NCBI RefSeq assembly: GCF_022227845.1
Contig: NZ_JAJNQN010000004.1
Location: forward strand, 1-64,000
Source: Ectothiorhodospira lacustris
GTDB taxonomy: Bacteria; Pseudomonadota; Gammaproteobacteria; Ectothiorhodospirales; Ectothiorhodospiraceae
Length of the DNA: 64,000 nucleotides
Reading direction: 5' to 3'
A program made the translations under genes and the position numbers. Positions 44,919 through 54,118 of the stretch are shown piece by piece. The notes below the pieces were generated by a model. The model saw nothing but the letters and a program-made list of their open reading frames with translations, was not told the DNA's origin and did no database searches. Within the stretch, counting starts at the first letter, position 1; each line of letters starts with the position of its first letter.

Positions 44919-45359
44919 ATGTTTGCCAACCAGAGCCGAGAGCAACTCAGACAGATGTATTGCCGGGCCTGGAAAAAATCCCGGGCCGGTGAGCCCCTGC
45001 AGCCGCTGGAACAACAGGTCGCCCGGGTGATTCAGGACCACCCGGAGTATCAGGCCATGCTGGAGGCGCCGGAGGCAGCCTTGGCGGCAGAGTTCACGCC
45101 GGAGCAGGGGGCGGTCAATCCCTTCCTGCACATGGGCATGCACCTGGCCATCCGGGATCAGGTGGCCACGGACCGTCCGCAGGGTATTCGCACGGTCTTC
45201 GAGCGATTGCTGCCCCGACTCGGCCCCCTGGAGGCGGAACACGTCATGATGGACTGTCTCGGCCAAGCCCTGTGGGAGGCGCAGCGTTTCGGCAGGGCAC
45301 CGGATGAGGCCGGCTATCTGGAATGCCTTCGTCGGGCAGCGGGCGGTACTTCGGCTTGA
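44919..45359 (+). CDS. DUF1841 family protein
   Basis: A 146-residue soluble protein of DUF1841. The start (MFANQSREQLRQMY), the HPEYQAMLE segment and the VNPFLHMGMHLAIRDQV signature are typical; length is that of the family. The two His around GMH and the later EHVMMDCLGQALWEAQ helix are conserved in the family, but no biochemical role is known. It stands alone before the rnf operon. Confidence 0.9.
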   Translation: MFANQSREQLRQMYCRAWKKSRAGEPLQPLEQQVARVIQDHPEYQAMLEAPEAALAAEFTPEQGAVNPFLHMGMHLAIRDQVATDRPQGIRTVFERLLPRLGPLEAEHVMMDCLGQALWEAQRFGRAPDEAGYLECLRRAAGGTSA

Positions 45360-45703
45360 ACCCTGCTGCCGGGCATTCCGGGGGTAGGATGTAGACAATT
45401 TTTTCGGCACGTCACATGAATCCGCGGCACATGCCCCGCCCGGCTCGGAAGGCACGCCTTGCCGGGGTGATCCTGGGTGAATGAGAACCGGTCAAGCCGT
45501 ATCTCCCTGTAGAAACTGAGTTTATAGCCCTCATGACCGGTTGCGAAATATCACTGCAACCCTTGTGAATTCGCAAACTCTCACCCGGAGTAGCGATTTT
45601 TCGTCGCCTTTGGCCCCTAATCCGCTTGACCCGACCAGCCCCGCAATGTACGTTTTGTCATCAATTGTTCACTGCACAAAAACCTGGTTATTAACTAAGA
45701 AAT
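45360..45703 (+). promoter_or_regulatory. 344-base leader region of the rnf operon
   Basis: No gene is visible here. The AT-rich half nearest rnfB contains a sigma-70-like pair TTGTTC (45665-45670), 17 bases, TTATTA (45688-45693). Its start site would fall only a few bases before the GTG start, giving a nearly leaderless message. Upstream an inverted repeat TTGCGAA (45541-45547) / TTCGCAA (45570-45576) could be an operator. A weak GG-N10-GC match at 45611-45628 was considered for sigma-54 but is not convincing. Confidence 0.4.
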
Positions 45704-46606
45704 GTGTTCACTGTGACTTCTCCGATCCTGCAAATTGCGCTGGCAAGCGGTTTCATGGCCGGTCTGGGGGTGCTCCTGGCCGGTATTCTGGCCATTGCCA
45801 ATCGGCGTCTCTACGTCTTTGAAGACCCGCGCATCGATCAGCTGGAGGACCTGTTGCCGCGTGCCAACTGCGGGGCCTGCGGTGTCGCCGGCTGTCGCCC
45901 GTTTGCCGAGGCCCTGCTGGAAGGTCGTCTGGAACCGGCGCGCTGCACGGTGAATTCCAACGACATGAATCAGCAGATCGCCGACATGCTGGGCGTGGCC
46001 CTGGGCAGCCATGAGCGCCGCATCGCCCGCCTGGCCTGTGCCGGCGGCTCTCATGTGGCCGCCACCCGCGCCCGCTACCAAGGCCTCAAGTCCTGCCGTG
46101 CTGCCGCCCTGGTGTCCGGGGGCGGCAAGGGTTGCAGCTGGGGCTGTCTGGGCTTGGGGGATTGCGAAGTCGTTTGCGATTTCGATGCCATTCGCCTGGA
46201 TCGTCATGGTCTTCCCGTGGTGGATCCGGTCCACTGCACCGGTTGCGGCGATTGCGTGGATGTCTGCCCGAAGAGTTTGTTCAGCCTGCAGCCGGAAAGT
46301 CATCGCCTCTGGGTGGCCTGCCTCAATAAAGACCTCCAGGATGAGGCCATGGCCCATTGCCAGGTGGTCTGCACCGCCTGCGGCCGCTGCGCCGCCGATG
46401 CGCCGGAGGGTCTGATCCGGATGGACGCCAACCTGGCCGTCATCGATTACACCAAGAATGCCCTGGCCTCTCCCGTGGCCATCCAGCGCTGCCCCACGGG
46501 GGCCATTGTCTGGCTGGAAGGGCAGGCGCCCCGCAAGGGGGCGGGCGCCCGCAAAGTCACCCGCAAGGAACCATTGCCACGCATGGAGCCCCTGCCGCGC
46601 GTCTGA
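45704..46606 (+). CDS. rnfB: Rnf complex subunit B (multi-cluster ferredoxin)
   Basis: A 300-residue RnfB. One N-terminal transmembrane helix (~10-30) is followed by the Fes/4Fe-4S domain (ANCGACGVAGC ... Cys after ~16 residues), a linker (GCSWGCLGLGDC) and two 4Fe-4S ferredoxin motifs (CTGCGDCVDVCPKS, CTACGRCAADAPEG; in the second the last Cys is supplied further on by RCPTG). RnfB accepts electrons from or gives them to soluble ferredoxin. A GTG start at 45704 is used; a GTG at 45713 is also possible. First gene of the operon; a PFOR gene follows instead of rnfC. Confidence 0.93.
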   Translation: MFTVTSPILQIALASGFMAGLGVLLAGILAIANRRLYVFEDPRIDQLEDLLPRANCGACGVAGCRPFAEALLEGRLEPARCTVNSNDMNQQIADMLGVALGSHERRIARLACAGGSHVAATRARYQGLKSCRAAALVSGGGKGCSWGCLGLGDCEVVCDFDAIRLDRHGLPVVDPVHCTGCGDCVDVCPKSLFSLQPESHRLWVACLNKDLQDEAMAHCQVVCTACGRCAADAPEGLIRMDANLAVIDYTKNALASPVAIQRCPTGAIVWLEGQAPRKGAGARKVTRKEPLPRMEPLPRV

Positions 46607-46737
46607 CCGCACGCTCGGCAGCTTCAGGGCTCGCCGGTCGACATGCCGTCGATCGGCTCTTTGGCATCCCCGCATGGAAAGCGCAGATACCGATTACAAA
46701 AACGTGACGGCCCATGAGCCGGCAGGAGAGAAACGAC

Positions 46738-49700
46738 ATGCTGTTCAAGCGCAAGTCATCGCAGGACTTCAAGTACCAGGGTACCCGTGCGGCCCTGGAC
46801 GGCAATACGGCCGTTATCTATTGCGAACGTGAGTCTTCGGATGCGGCGGGGGCCTACCCCATCACCCCGTCCACGCAGATGGGTGAGATGTGGGCCGAAG
46901 AGGTGTCCAATGGCCATATCAACATCTCCGGTCGCTCCCTGGTGTTCATCGAACCGGAATCCGAGCATGCCGCCGCCGCCGTGACGGCCGGTCTGGCCAT
47001 GACCGGTATGCGGGCCATCAATTTCTCCTCGGCCCAGGGCGTGGCGTTCATGCACGAGTCCCTGTATGCCGCCGCCGGCAAGCGTCTGCCCTATATCCTG
47101 AATATCGGCTGCCGTGCCATCACCAAGGCGGCGCTGAATGTGCACGCCTCCCACGATGACTACCACTGCGTGGACGACACCGGCTTCTTCCAGGTCTTCG
47201 CCAAGAATGCTCAGGAAGCGGCTGACTTGAACATCATCTCCCACAAGGTGGCCGAGCTGGCCCTGAATCCCGGTATCGTCGGTCAGGACGGCTTCCTCAC
47301 TACCCATCTGATCGAGTCCATGAAGGTACCGGAACGGGCGCTGATCGCCGAGTTCCTGGGCCGCCCTGATGACATGATCGAGTGCCCGACCCCGGCCCAG
47401 AAGATGGTCTTCGGTGAGAAGCGTCGTCGCATCCCCGCCACCTGGGACGTGGACAACCCCATGGTCTCCGGTGCCCTGCAGAACCAGGATGCCTACATGC
47501 AGCAGGTGGCGGCCCAGCGGCCCTACTTCTACGATCATGTGGCCGAACTCACCGATCAGTGCATGGAAGAGTTCTATCAGCTCACCGGTCGCCGCTATGC
47601 CCGTGCCTCCGGCTATCGTACCGACGACGCCGAGTACCTGATCGTGGGGCAGGGCAGCATGGTGGCCACTGCCGAGGCCGTGGCCGACCACCTGCGTGAA
47701 ACCCGCGGCATCAAGCTGGGTGTGGTGAACATCACCATGTTCCGTCCCTTCCCCGGTGCCCTGCTGGCCGCCCTGCTCAAGGGCCGCAAGGGCGTGGCCG
47801 TGCTGGAGCGGACCGACCAGCCCCTGGCGGAAGACCTGCCGCTGATGCGCGAGACCCGTTCCGCCCTGGGCAAGGCCATCGAGAACGGCCTGGCCGGCAA
47901 GGGCGAGGCCAAGCCGTATTCCGATTATCCGGCCTTTGATCGCAACGGCGACATCCCGCGCCTGTACTCCGGCGCTTACGGCCTGGGTTCCCGCGATCTG
48001 CAGCCCGAAGGACTGATCGCCGCAGTGGAAAACATGCTGCCCGAGGGCGGCAAGCGCACCTTCTTCTATCTGTCGGTGGACTTCATTCGTGATCAGGCCG
48101 CCAGCCCCAAGCAGGAACTGCATCAGCAGGCCCTGCTGGAGGCCTATCCAAACATCAAGAGCATGGCCCTGCGGGGGTCCGAGAACCCGAGCCTGATGCC
48201 TGATGGTGCCATCGCAGTGCGTCTGCACTCCGTGGGTGGTTGGGGCGCCATGACCACCGGTAAGAACCTGGCCATGACCCTGTTCGACCTGCTGGACTTC
48301 CACATCAAGGCCAACCCCAAGTACGGTTCCGAGAAGAAGGGCCAGCCTACTACCTACTACCTGGCTGCGGCGCCGGAGCCCATCCGCGTCAGCAACGAGC
48401 TCAAGCAGGTGGACGTGGTGCTGTCCCCCGATCCCAACGTGTTCGATCACTCCGATCCCCTGTCCGGTCTGAACAAGGGCGGCGTGTTCATCATTCAGTC
48501 TTCCCTGGAGAACCCGGAGGCGGTGTGGCGCAGTTTCCCGCCGGCGGCCCAGCGCTATATTCGTGACAATGAGATCCGCGTCTTCTACCTGGACGCCTTC
48601 AAGATCGCCCGTGACGAGGCCTCCAATGCGGACCTGCAGTTCCGCATGCAGGGCATCGCCTTCCAGGGTGCCTTCTTCGCCGCCTCCCCGGTGATGCAGC
48701 GCAAGAACCTCACCGAGCAGACCCTGTTCAAGGCCATCGAAGACCAGTTGCAGGAGAAGTTCGGCGGCAAGGGTGCCCGTGTGGTGCAGGACAACCTGCG
48801 CGTGGTGCGGCGTGGTTTCGACGAACTGGTGGAGATCACCGAGAAGCAGCCCACCACCGACAACCTGGCAGCCCTGGTGGATCGCAGCGCCCCGGAAATG
48901 CCGGTGATGCTCAAACGCATGCCTCAGTCTCTGAGTGCCTCCGGCGACATCCATCGCTTCTGGGAACAGACCGGCAGCTTCTATCTCTCCGGTCAGGGCA
49001 ATGACAATCTGGCGGACCCCTTCATCGGCATGTCTCTGATTCCGGCTTCCACCGGCATCTTCCGCGACATGACCCAGATCCGCTTCGACTATCCGGAGTG
49101 GCTGCCGGAGAAGTGCACTGCCTGCGGCGACTGCTATACCGTCTGCCCCGACAGTGCCATTCCCGGCCTGGTCCATACCCTGGGCGAAGTGTTCGAAACC
49201 GCCGTGCGTCGTATCGAGATCGGCGGCAAGCCCACCCGTCACCTGCGCCGTGCCGTACGTGACCTGGAAAAGCGCCTGCGTAATGCCCTGACCCAGGCCG
49301 GTGACGGTGCCGACGTGCGCGCCGAGCTGGATTTTGCCATTACCCATCTGCTGGCCGAGACCGACCTGCAGGGCGACGACAAGACCCGTCTGGAAAAGGA
49401 ACTGGGCTGGCTCAAGGAGTCCATCGGCGACTTCCAGTTCGCCGCCACCCGCCCCTTCTTCAGTGCCATGGAAAAGCGCACCAAGGGCAGCGGCGGTCTG
49501 TTCTCCCTGACCCTCAATCCCTACACCTGCAAGGGCTGCATGGAGTGCGTGCGCATCTGTGAGGACGAGGCCCTGGTGGTGACCCCGCAGACCCCGGAAA
49601 GCGTGGACACCATGCGCCGCAACTGGGACCTCTGGATGGATCTGCCCACCACCCGTCCGGACTATATCCGCATCGAGGACCTGGATGAGGGCATCGGCGC

Positions 49701-51759
49701 CCTGGAAACTCTGCTGCTGGATAAGAAGGCCTACGGCTCCATGAACTGCGGCGACTCCGCCTGCCTGGGCTGCGGCGAAAAGACCACCGTGCATCTGTTC
49801 ACCGCCACCGTGACCGCCCTGATGCAGCCCCGCGTCAAGGCTCAGCTCAAGAAGCTGGATGACCTCATCGGCCGTCTGGAACAGCATGTGCGTCTGAAGC
49901 TGGCGGAAGGCATGGACCTGTCCAACGTCCAGGCCGTCAATCAGGTGATCGGTGAGCATGCCGACAAGGACCTGACCCTGGCCCGCCTGTCCACCGCCCT
50001 GGATGCCGGCGGTAGCCATACCGTCGATCCGGACTGGTTGCAGTGGATTACCGGCGTGCTGGCCAGGCTCAAGGATCTGCGCTGGCGTTATCTGGAGGGC
50101 CCATCCGGCCGTGGTCGCACCGAGATGGGCGTCATCAACGCCACCGGTTGTACCTCCGTATGGGGTTCCACCTTCCCCTACAGCCCGTACCCGTTCCCCT
50201 GGGCCAGCCATCTGTTCCAGGACACCCCGTCCATGGCCATGGGCATTTTCGAAGGCCATATGGCCAAGATGGCCGACGGCTTCAAGGCCATCCGCATGGC
50301 GGAGCTGGAGCTGGCCGGCACCTACAATCCGGTGGAGCATGAGCCCTTCTTCGCCCAGTTCAACTGGGAGCAGTTCAGCGACGAAGAATTCCACCTCTGC
50401 CCGCCGGTAGTGGGGATCGGCGGCGACGGTGCCATGTACGACATCGGCTTCCAGAACCTGTCCCGTGCCCTGATGTCGGGCATGCCCATCAAGGTGCTGG
50501 TGGTGGATACCCAGGTGTACTCCAACACCGGTGGCCAGGCCTGTACCTCCGGTTTCGTCAGCCAGGTGTCCGACATGGCCCCCTACGGCAAGGCCTGGAA
50601 AGGCAAGGAAGAGATCCGCAAGGAGATCAGCCTGATCGGCCTGGCCCACCGCACCAGCTACGTGATGCAGGGTGCCATCTCCCATGTGACCCACCTGCTG
50701 GAGAGCTTCATCGAGGGTCTCAACGCCCGTCGTCCGGCCCTGTTCAACGTCTATGCCGTATGCCCGCCGGAGCATGGGGTGGGTGATGACGTGGCCTTCG
50801 CCCAGTCGAAACTGGCGGTAGAGTCCCGTGCCTATCCGTTGTTCCGCTACAACCCGGACAAGGGTGTGACCTTCCGCGAATGCTGCACCCTGGAAGGCAA
50901 CCCGGCCATCGATCAGGACTGGCCCACCTACACCCTGACGTATCAGGAAGAGGACGGTAGCCAGGCCACCATGGAACTGCCCATGACCTTCGCCGACTTC
51001 GCCCTGACCGAAGGTCGCTTCCGCAAGCACTTCCGCAAGGCCCCGGTGGAGACCTGGAACGACGACATGGTGCCCATGGCCGAGTTCCTGCAGTTGTCCG
51101 AGGATGAGCGGGAAGGTCGTTTCCCTTACATCTGGGCCGTGGATGCCAAGAACCGCCTGACCCGGGTGCTGGTGTCCGAGGAACTGGTGCTGTCCGCCGA
51201 AGAACGTCTGGAGTTCTGGCATCAGCTCAAGGGCCTGCTGGGTCTGGATCACGAGGTGGTGGACGTGGACGCCGTGGCGGCCCAGACCCGCGCCGACATG
51301 GCCCAGCGTCTGTCCAGTGCCCTATTGTCCCTGGTCAGCGGCGAGGGCGCCGCGAAGCTGGCGGATACCCTGCAGGCACCCGCGCCTGCACCGGTGGTGA
51401 TTCCCGCCGCCCCGACGGCACCGGCCCCCGCCGTGTCGGCAGCGTCGGTCAATGGCAGCAACGGCAACGGCAACGGCAACGGCCATGCGGCTCAGGGCAA
51501 CGGGCTGGAATACGAACCGGTCTGGGTGGAAACCACCGAATGCACCGCCTGCGACGAGTGTGTGCAGATCGCGCCCGGGGTGTTTGTCTATGACGACAAC
51601 CGCCAGGCAGTGGTGACCAATCCCCAGGGGGCGCCGTACAAGGACATCGTGCGGGCCGCCGAGAAATGCACCGTGATGGCGGTGCATCCGGGCACCCCCT
51701 TCAACCCCAACGAGCCCGATGCTGAAAAGCTGATGAAGCGGGCCCTGAAGTTCAACTGA
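46738..51759 (+). CDS. nifJ: giant pyruvate:ferredoxin oxidoreductase with fused C-terminal ferredoxin
   Basis: A 1673-residue 2-oxoacid oxidoreductase (typical PFORs are ~1170-1230) that interconverts pyruvate + CoA and acetyl-CoA + CO2 with ferredoxin. Domain order: pyrimidine/TPP-binding start (DGNTAVIYCERESSDAAGAYPITPS), CoA and gamma domains, two 4Fe-4S motifs (CTACGDCYTVCP ~795; CKGCMECVRICE ~930), proximal-cluster Cys (CLGCGEKT ~1007, ATGCTSVWG ~1135), TPP core GDGAMYDIGFQNL (~1229) with SNTGGQ. Two helical insertions, ~80 residues between the Fer4 motifs and ~110 before ATGC, lengthen the core. An Ala/Pro then Asn/Gly linker (~1540-1590) joins an extra mono-cluster ferredoxin (CTACDEC ... 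C). GGAGAG precedes the ATG at 46738. It lies between rnfB and rnfC. Confidence 0.93.
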   Translation: MLFKRKSSQDFKYQGTRAALDGNTAVIYCERESSDAAGAYPITPSTQMGEMWAEEVSNGHINISGRSLVFIEPESEHAAAAVTAGLAMTGMRAINFSSAQGVAFMHESLYAAAGKRLPYILNIGCRAITKAALNVHASHDDYHCVDDTGFFQVFAKNAQEAADLNIISHKVAELALNPGIVGQDGFLTTHLIESMKVPERALIAEFLGRPDDMIECPTPAQKMVFGEKRRRIPATWDVDNPMVSGALQNQDAYMQQVAAQRPYFYDHVAELTDQCMEEFYQLTGRRYARASGYRTDDAEYLIVGQGSMVATAEAVADHLRETRGIKLGVVNITMFRPFPGALLAALLKGRKGVAVLERTDQPLAEDLPLMRETRSALGKAIENGLAGKGEAKPYSDYPAFDRNGDIPRLYSGAYGLGSRDLQPEGLIAAVENMLPEGGKRTFFYLSVDFIRDQAASPKQELHQQALLEAYPNIKSMALRGSENPSLMPDGAIAVRLHSVGGWGAMTTGKNLAMTLFDLLDFHIKANPKYGSEKKGQPTTYYLAAAPEPIRVSNELKQVDVVLSPDPNVFDHSDPLSGLNKGGVFIIQSSLENPEAVWRSFPPAAQRYIRDNEIRVFYLDAFKIARDEASNADLQFRMQGIAFQGAFFAASPVMQRKNLTEQTLFKAIEDQLQEKFGGKGARVVQDNLRVVRRGFDELVEITEKQPTTDNLAALVDRSAPEMPVMLKRMPQSLSASGDIHRFWEQTGSFYLSGQGNDNLADPFIGMSLIPASTGIFRDMTQIRFDYPEWLPEKCTACGDCYTVCPDSAIPGLVHTLGEVFETAVRRIEIGGKPTRHLRRAVRDLEKRLRNALTQAGDGADVRAELDFAITHLLAETDLQGDDKTRLEKELGWLKESIGDFQFAATRPFFSAMEKRTKGSGGLFSLTLNPYTCKGCMECVRICEDEALVVTPQTPESVDTMRRNWDLWMDLPTTRPDYIRIEDLDEGIGALETLLLDKKAYGSMNCGDSACLGCGEKTTVHLFTATVTALMQPRVKAQLKKLDDLIGRLEQHVRLKLAEGMDLSNVQAVNQVIGEHADKDLTLARLSTALDAGGSHTVDPDWLQWITGVLARLKDLRWRYLEGPSGRGRTEMGVINATGCTSVWGSTFPYSPYPFPWASHLFQDTPSMAMGIFEGHMAKMADGFKAIRMAELELAGTYNPVEHEPFFAQFNWEQFSDEEFHLCPPVVGIGGDGAMYDIGFQNLSRALMSGMPIKVLVVDTQVYSNTGGQACTSGFVSQVSDMAPYGKAWKGKEEIRKEISLIGLAHRTSYVMQGAISHVTHLLESFIEGLNARRPALFNVYAVCPPEHGVGDDVAFAQSKLAVESRAYPLFRYNPDKGVTFRECCTLEGNPAIDQDWPTYTLTYQEEDGSQATMELPMTFADFALTEGRFRKHFRKAPVETWNDDMVPMAEFLQLSEDEREGRFPYIWAVDAKNRLTRVLVSEELVLSAEERLEFWHQLKGLLGLDHEVVDVDAVAAQTRADMAQRLSSALLSLVSGEGAAKLADTLQAPAPAPVVIPAAPTAPAPAVSAASVNGSNGNGNGNGHAAQGNGLEYEPVWVETTECTACDECVQIAPGVFVYDDNRQAVVTNPQGAPYKDIVRAAEKCTVMAVHPGTPFNPNEPDAEKLMKRALKFN

Positions 51760-51761
51760 CC

Positions 51762-53099
51762 ATGGGCATCCTGTCATTTCTGACGGGGCTCACCTTCCCC
51801 CGGGGGGTCCATCCCCCCGGGTTGAAGGAAGACACCCGTGGCAAGCCCATTCGTCGGTTGCCCTTTGCACCCCGTATGGTGATACCCCTGCAGCAGCACT
51901 TCGGCCGGCCCTCCCGACCCTTGGTGCTCAAGCACCAAGAGGTGCTGCGAGGGCAGCCCATCGCCGAGGCGGATGGTTTTGAGTCCGTGACCTTGCATGC
52001 CCCGGTGACCGGGGTGGTGGAGGGGATCGAACTCATGCCTACGGCCAGAGGACCCAAGACCGAATCCATCCTGATCCGTACCGCGCCCGGTGACAGTCAG
52101 GCCATTCACTGGTCCCGGCCCCGGGATCTGGAACGGCTCAACCGCCCGCAACTGATCCAGGCGATTCAGGAAATCGGCCTGGTGGGGCAGGGCGGGGCGG
52201 CGTTTCCGACCCACATGAAGCTGTCGGTGCCGGATGGCTTCGACATCGATACCTTGGTGATCAATGGCTGCGAGTGCGAGCCCTATCTCAGTGCCGATCA
52301 CCGCATCATGCTGGAACAGACCGATGCGGTGATCGTCGGTATCCGTATCGCCATGAAGGCCGTGGGGGCCACCCGTGCCGTCATCGGGGTGGAGGATGAC
52401 AAACCCGACGCCATCGAGGCCCTGCAGGCCCGGCTGGACAAGGAAGGCCCCATCTCCGTGGGCAAGGTCCGGAGTAAATACCCCCAGGGTTCGGAGAAGA
52501 TGCTCATCAAGGCCCTGCTCAAGCGGGAGGTGCCCTCCGGACATTTCCCGTACCACATCGGGGTGGTGGTCAACAACGTGGGCACCATGGCTCAGCTGGG
52601 TACCCTGCTGCCCCGGGGCGAGGGTCTGGTGGAGCGCGTGGTGACCGTGGCCGGTCCCGGCATCACCCGTCCGGGGAATTACCGGGTACCCATCGGTACC
52701 CCGCTGCGCTATCTGTTGCAGCACGTGGGTTTCACGGGCAGTGACGCCAGCCACATCATCCTGGGTGGCCCCATGATGGGCAATACCGTCTCATCCCTGG
52801 ACGTGCCCGTCACCAAGGGGGTGTCCGGCGTGGTGGTGCTGCCCGATCCCGAGGCGGAGGACACTCGCATGCAGCCCTGCATCCGCTGCGGACGCTGTGT
52901 GGAGGCCTGTCCGGTGGGACTGAACCCCTCGGACCTGGGCAAGCTGGCCGCCGTGCGCCAGTACGAGGTGATGGAGGAGCGCTACCATCTCAATGACTGC
53001 TTTGAGTGCGGCTGCTGCAGCTATGTGTGCCCCTCCAATATCCCTCTGGTGCAGTACTTCCGCATCGCCAAGTCCCTGAACCGGGAGCGCCTCAAGTGA
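51762..53099 (+). CDS. rnfC: Rnf complex subunit C (NADH/FMN, Fe-S)
   Basis: A 445-residue RnfC. N-terminal barrel-sandwich part (GGVHPPGLKEDTRGKPI), Rossmann-like NADH/FMN region (GLVGQGGAAFPTHMKL and INGCECEPYLSADHRIMLE), SLBB segment, and two C-terminal 4Fe-4S motifs (CIRCGRCVEACPVG, CFECGCCSYVCPSN). It exchanges electrons between NADH and the membrane subunits. It starts two bases after the PFOR stop, so the two are translationally linked, and overlaps rnfD. Confidence 0.95.
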   Translation: MGILSFLTGLTFPRGVHPPGLKEDTRGKPIRRLPFAPRMVIPLQQHFGRPSRPLVLKHQEVLRGQPIAEADGFESVTLHAPVTGVVEGIELMPTARGPKTESILIRTAPGDSQAIHWSRPRDLERLNRPQLIQAIQEIGLVGQGGAAFPTHMKLSVPDGFDIDTLVINGCECEPYLSADHRIMLEQTDAVIVGIRIAMKAVGATRAVIGVEDDKPDAIEALQARLDKEGPISVGKVRSKYPQGSEKMLIKALLKREVPSGHFPYHIGVVVNNVGTMAQLGTLLPRGEGLVERVVTVAGPGITRPGNYRVPIGTPLRYLLQHVGFTGSDASHIILGGPMMGNTVSSLDVPVTKGVSGVVVLPDPEAEDTRMQPCIRCGRCVEACPVGLNPSDLGKLAAVRQYEVMEERYHLNDCFECGCCSYVCPSNIPLVQYFRIAKSLNRERLK

Positions 53100-54118
53100 C
53101 CCCGCTGAAAATCGAACTCAAGACCTCGCCGCACCTGAAGCAGGCGGGCAGCGTGGAGCAGATCATGCGCCACGTCACCTATGCCCTCCTGCCCATCTGC
53201 GCCTTTTCGGTCTATCACTTCGGCATCAGCGCCCTGGCGCTGATGATCACTGCCACGGTGACCTGCGTCCTGACCGAGCACCTGTTCGCCAAGCTCTCGG
53301 GCAAGCGCACCAGCGTGTCCGATTTCAGCGCCGTCATCACCGGCCTGCTGCTGGCCCTGACCCTGCCGCCATCCTTCCCCCTGTGGATGGCCGCCCTGTC
53401 CGGTTTCATCGGTATTTCATTGGCCAAGGTCATGTTCGGCGGCATGGGGTATAACCTGTTCAACCCGGCCCTGGTGGGGCGGGCGTTTGCCCAGGCGGCC
53501 TTCCCGGTTTCCGTCTCCACCTGGACGGTGCCGGGTCATCCGGACCGCTTCACCGAGTTCCTGCCGTCCACCCTGGCCATGCCCTTCACCACGCCGGCGC
53601 CGGTGGATGCCTGGACGGCGGCTACGCCCTTGGCCCAGTGGAAGTTCGACGGTATCCATGCGGATGCCTGGTCCCTGTTCACCGGCATGACGCCGGGTTC
53701 CGTGGGCGAGACCTCGGCCATCCTGATCCTGCTCTGCGGCCTCTACCTGATCGCCCGGGGCATGATGAACTGGCGTATCCCGGCCGCAGTGCTGGGCAGC
53801 GCCTTTGTCACCGCCTCGGTGTTCTACTGGATGGATCCCGCGTTTTACCCCACACCCTGGTTCGTGTTGCTCTCCGGTGGTCTGATGCTGGGCGCGATGT
53901 TCATGGCCAGTGACATGGTGGCTTCGCCCATTACCCGGTCGGGGATCTGGATCTACGGCATCCTGATCGGTTTCCTGGCGGTGATCATCCGGTTCTTCGG
54001 CGGTCTGCCGGAAGGCATCATGTACGCCATCTTGCTGGGTAACGCGGTGGCACCGCTGATCGAACGCATCACCCAGCCCAGGCCCTACGGCAGTCGCAAG
54101 CGGAGGGACGCGGCATGA
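53096..54118 (+). CDS. rnfD: Rnf complex subunit D (membrane flavoprotein)
   Basis: A 340-residue integral membrane subunit of the NqrB/RnfD family with about ten helices. The FTGMTPGSVGETS segment (~residue 200) matches the place where FMN is covalently attached to a Thr in RnfD. FGGMGYNLFNPALVGRAF is a family signature. The GTG start at 53096 overlaps the rnfC stop by one codon; a longer frame to 53006 lies inside rnfC and is rejected. Confidence 0.95.
   Translation: MTPLKIELKTSPHLKQAGSVEQIMRHVTYALLPICAFSVYHFGISALALMITATVTCVLTEHLFAKLSGKRTSVSDFSAVITGLLLALTLPPSFPLWMAALSGFIGISLAKVMFGGMGYNLFNPALVGRAFAQAAFPVSVSTWTVPGHPDRFTEFLPSTLAMPFTTPAPVDAWTAATPLAQWKFDGIHADAWSLFTGMTPGSVGETSAILILLCGLYLIARGMMNWRIPAAVLGSAFVTASVFYWMDPAFYPTPWFVLLSGGLMLGAMFMASDMVASPITRSGIWIYGILIGFLAVIIRFFGGLPEGIMYAILLGNAVAPLIERITQPRPYGSRKRRDAA

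Noticed and set aside
45611-45628. Sigma-54-like GG-N10-GC element upstream of rnfB
   Set aside because: Only the GG and GC dinucleotides match; the TTGC part is CCGC, and no enhancer-binding site is evident.
46756-51252. A 1498-codon open frame antisense to the PFOR gene
   Set aside because: It is a codon-bias shadow of the high-GC PFOR gene: low-complexity, His/Gly/Gln-rich translation, no domains and no ribosome site.
53006-53095. N-terminal extension of rnfD
   Set aside because: These codons lie inside rnfC in another frame; the GTG at 53096 gives the family's normal N-terminus.
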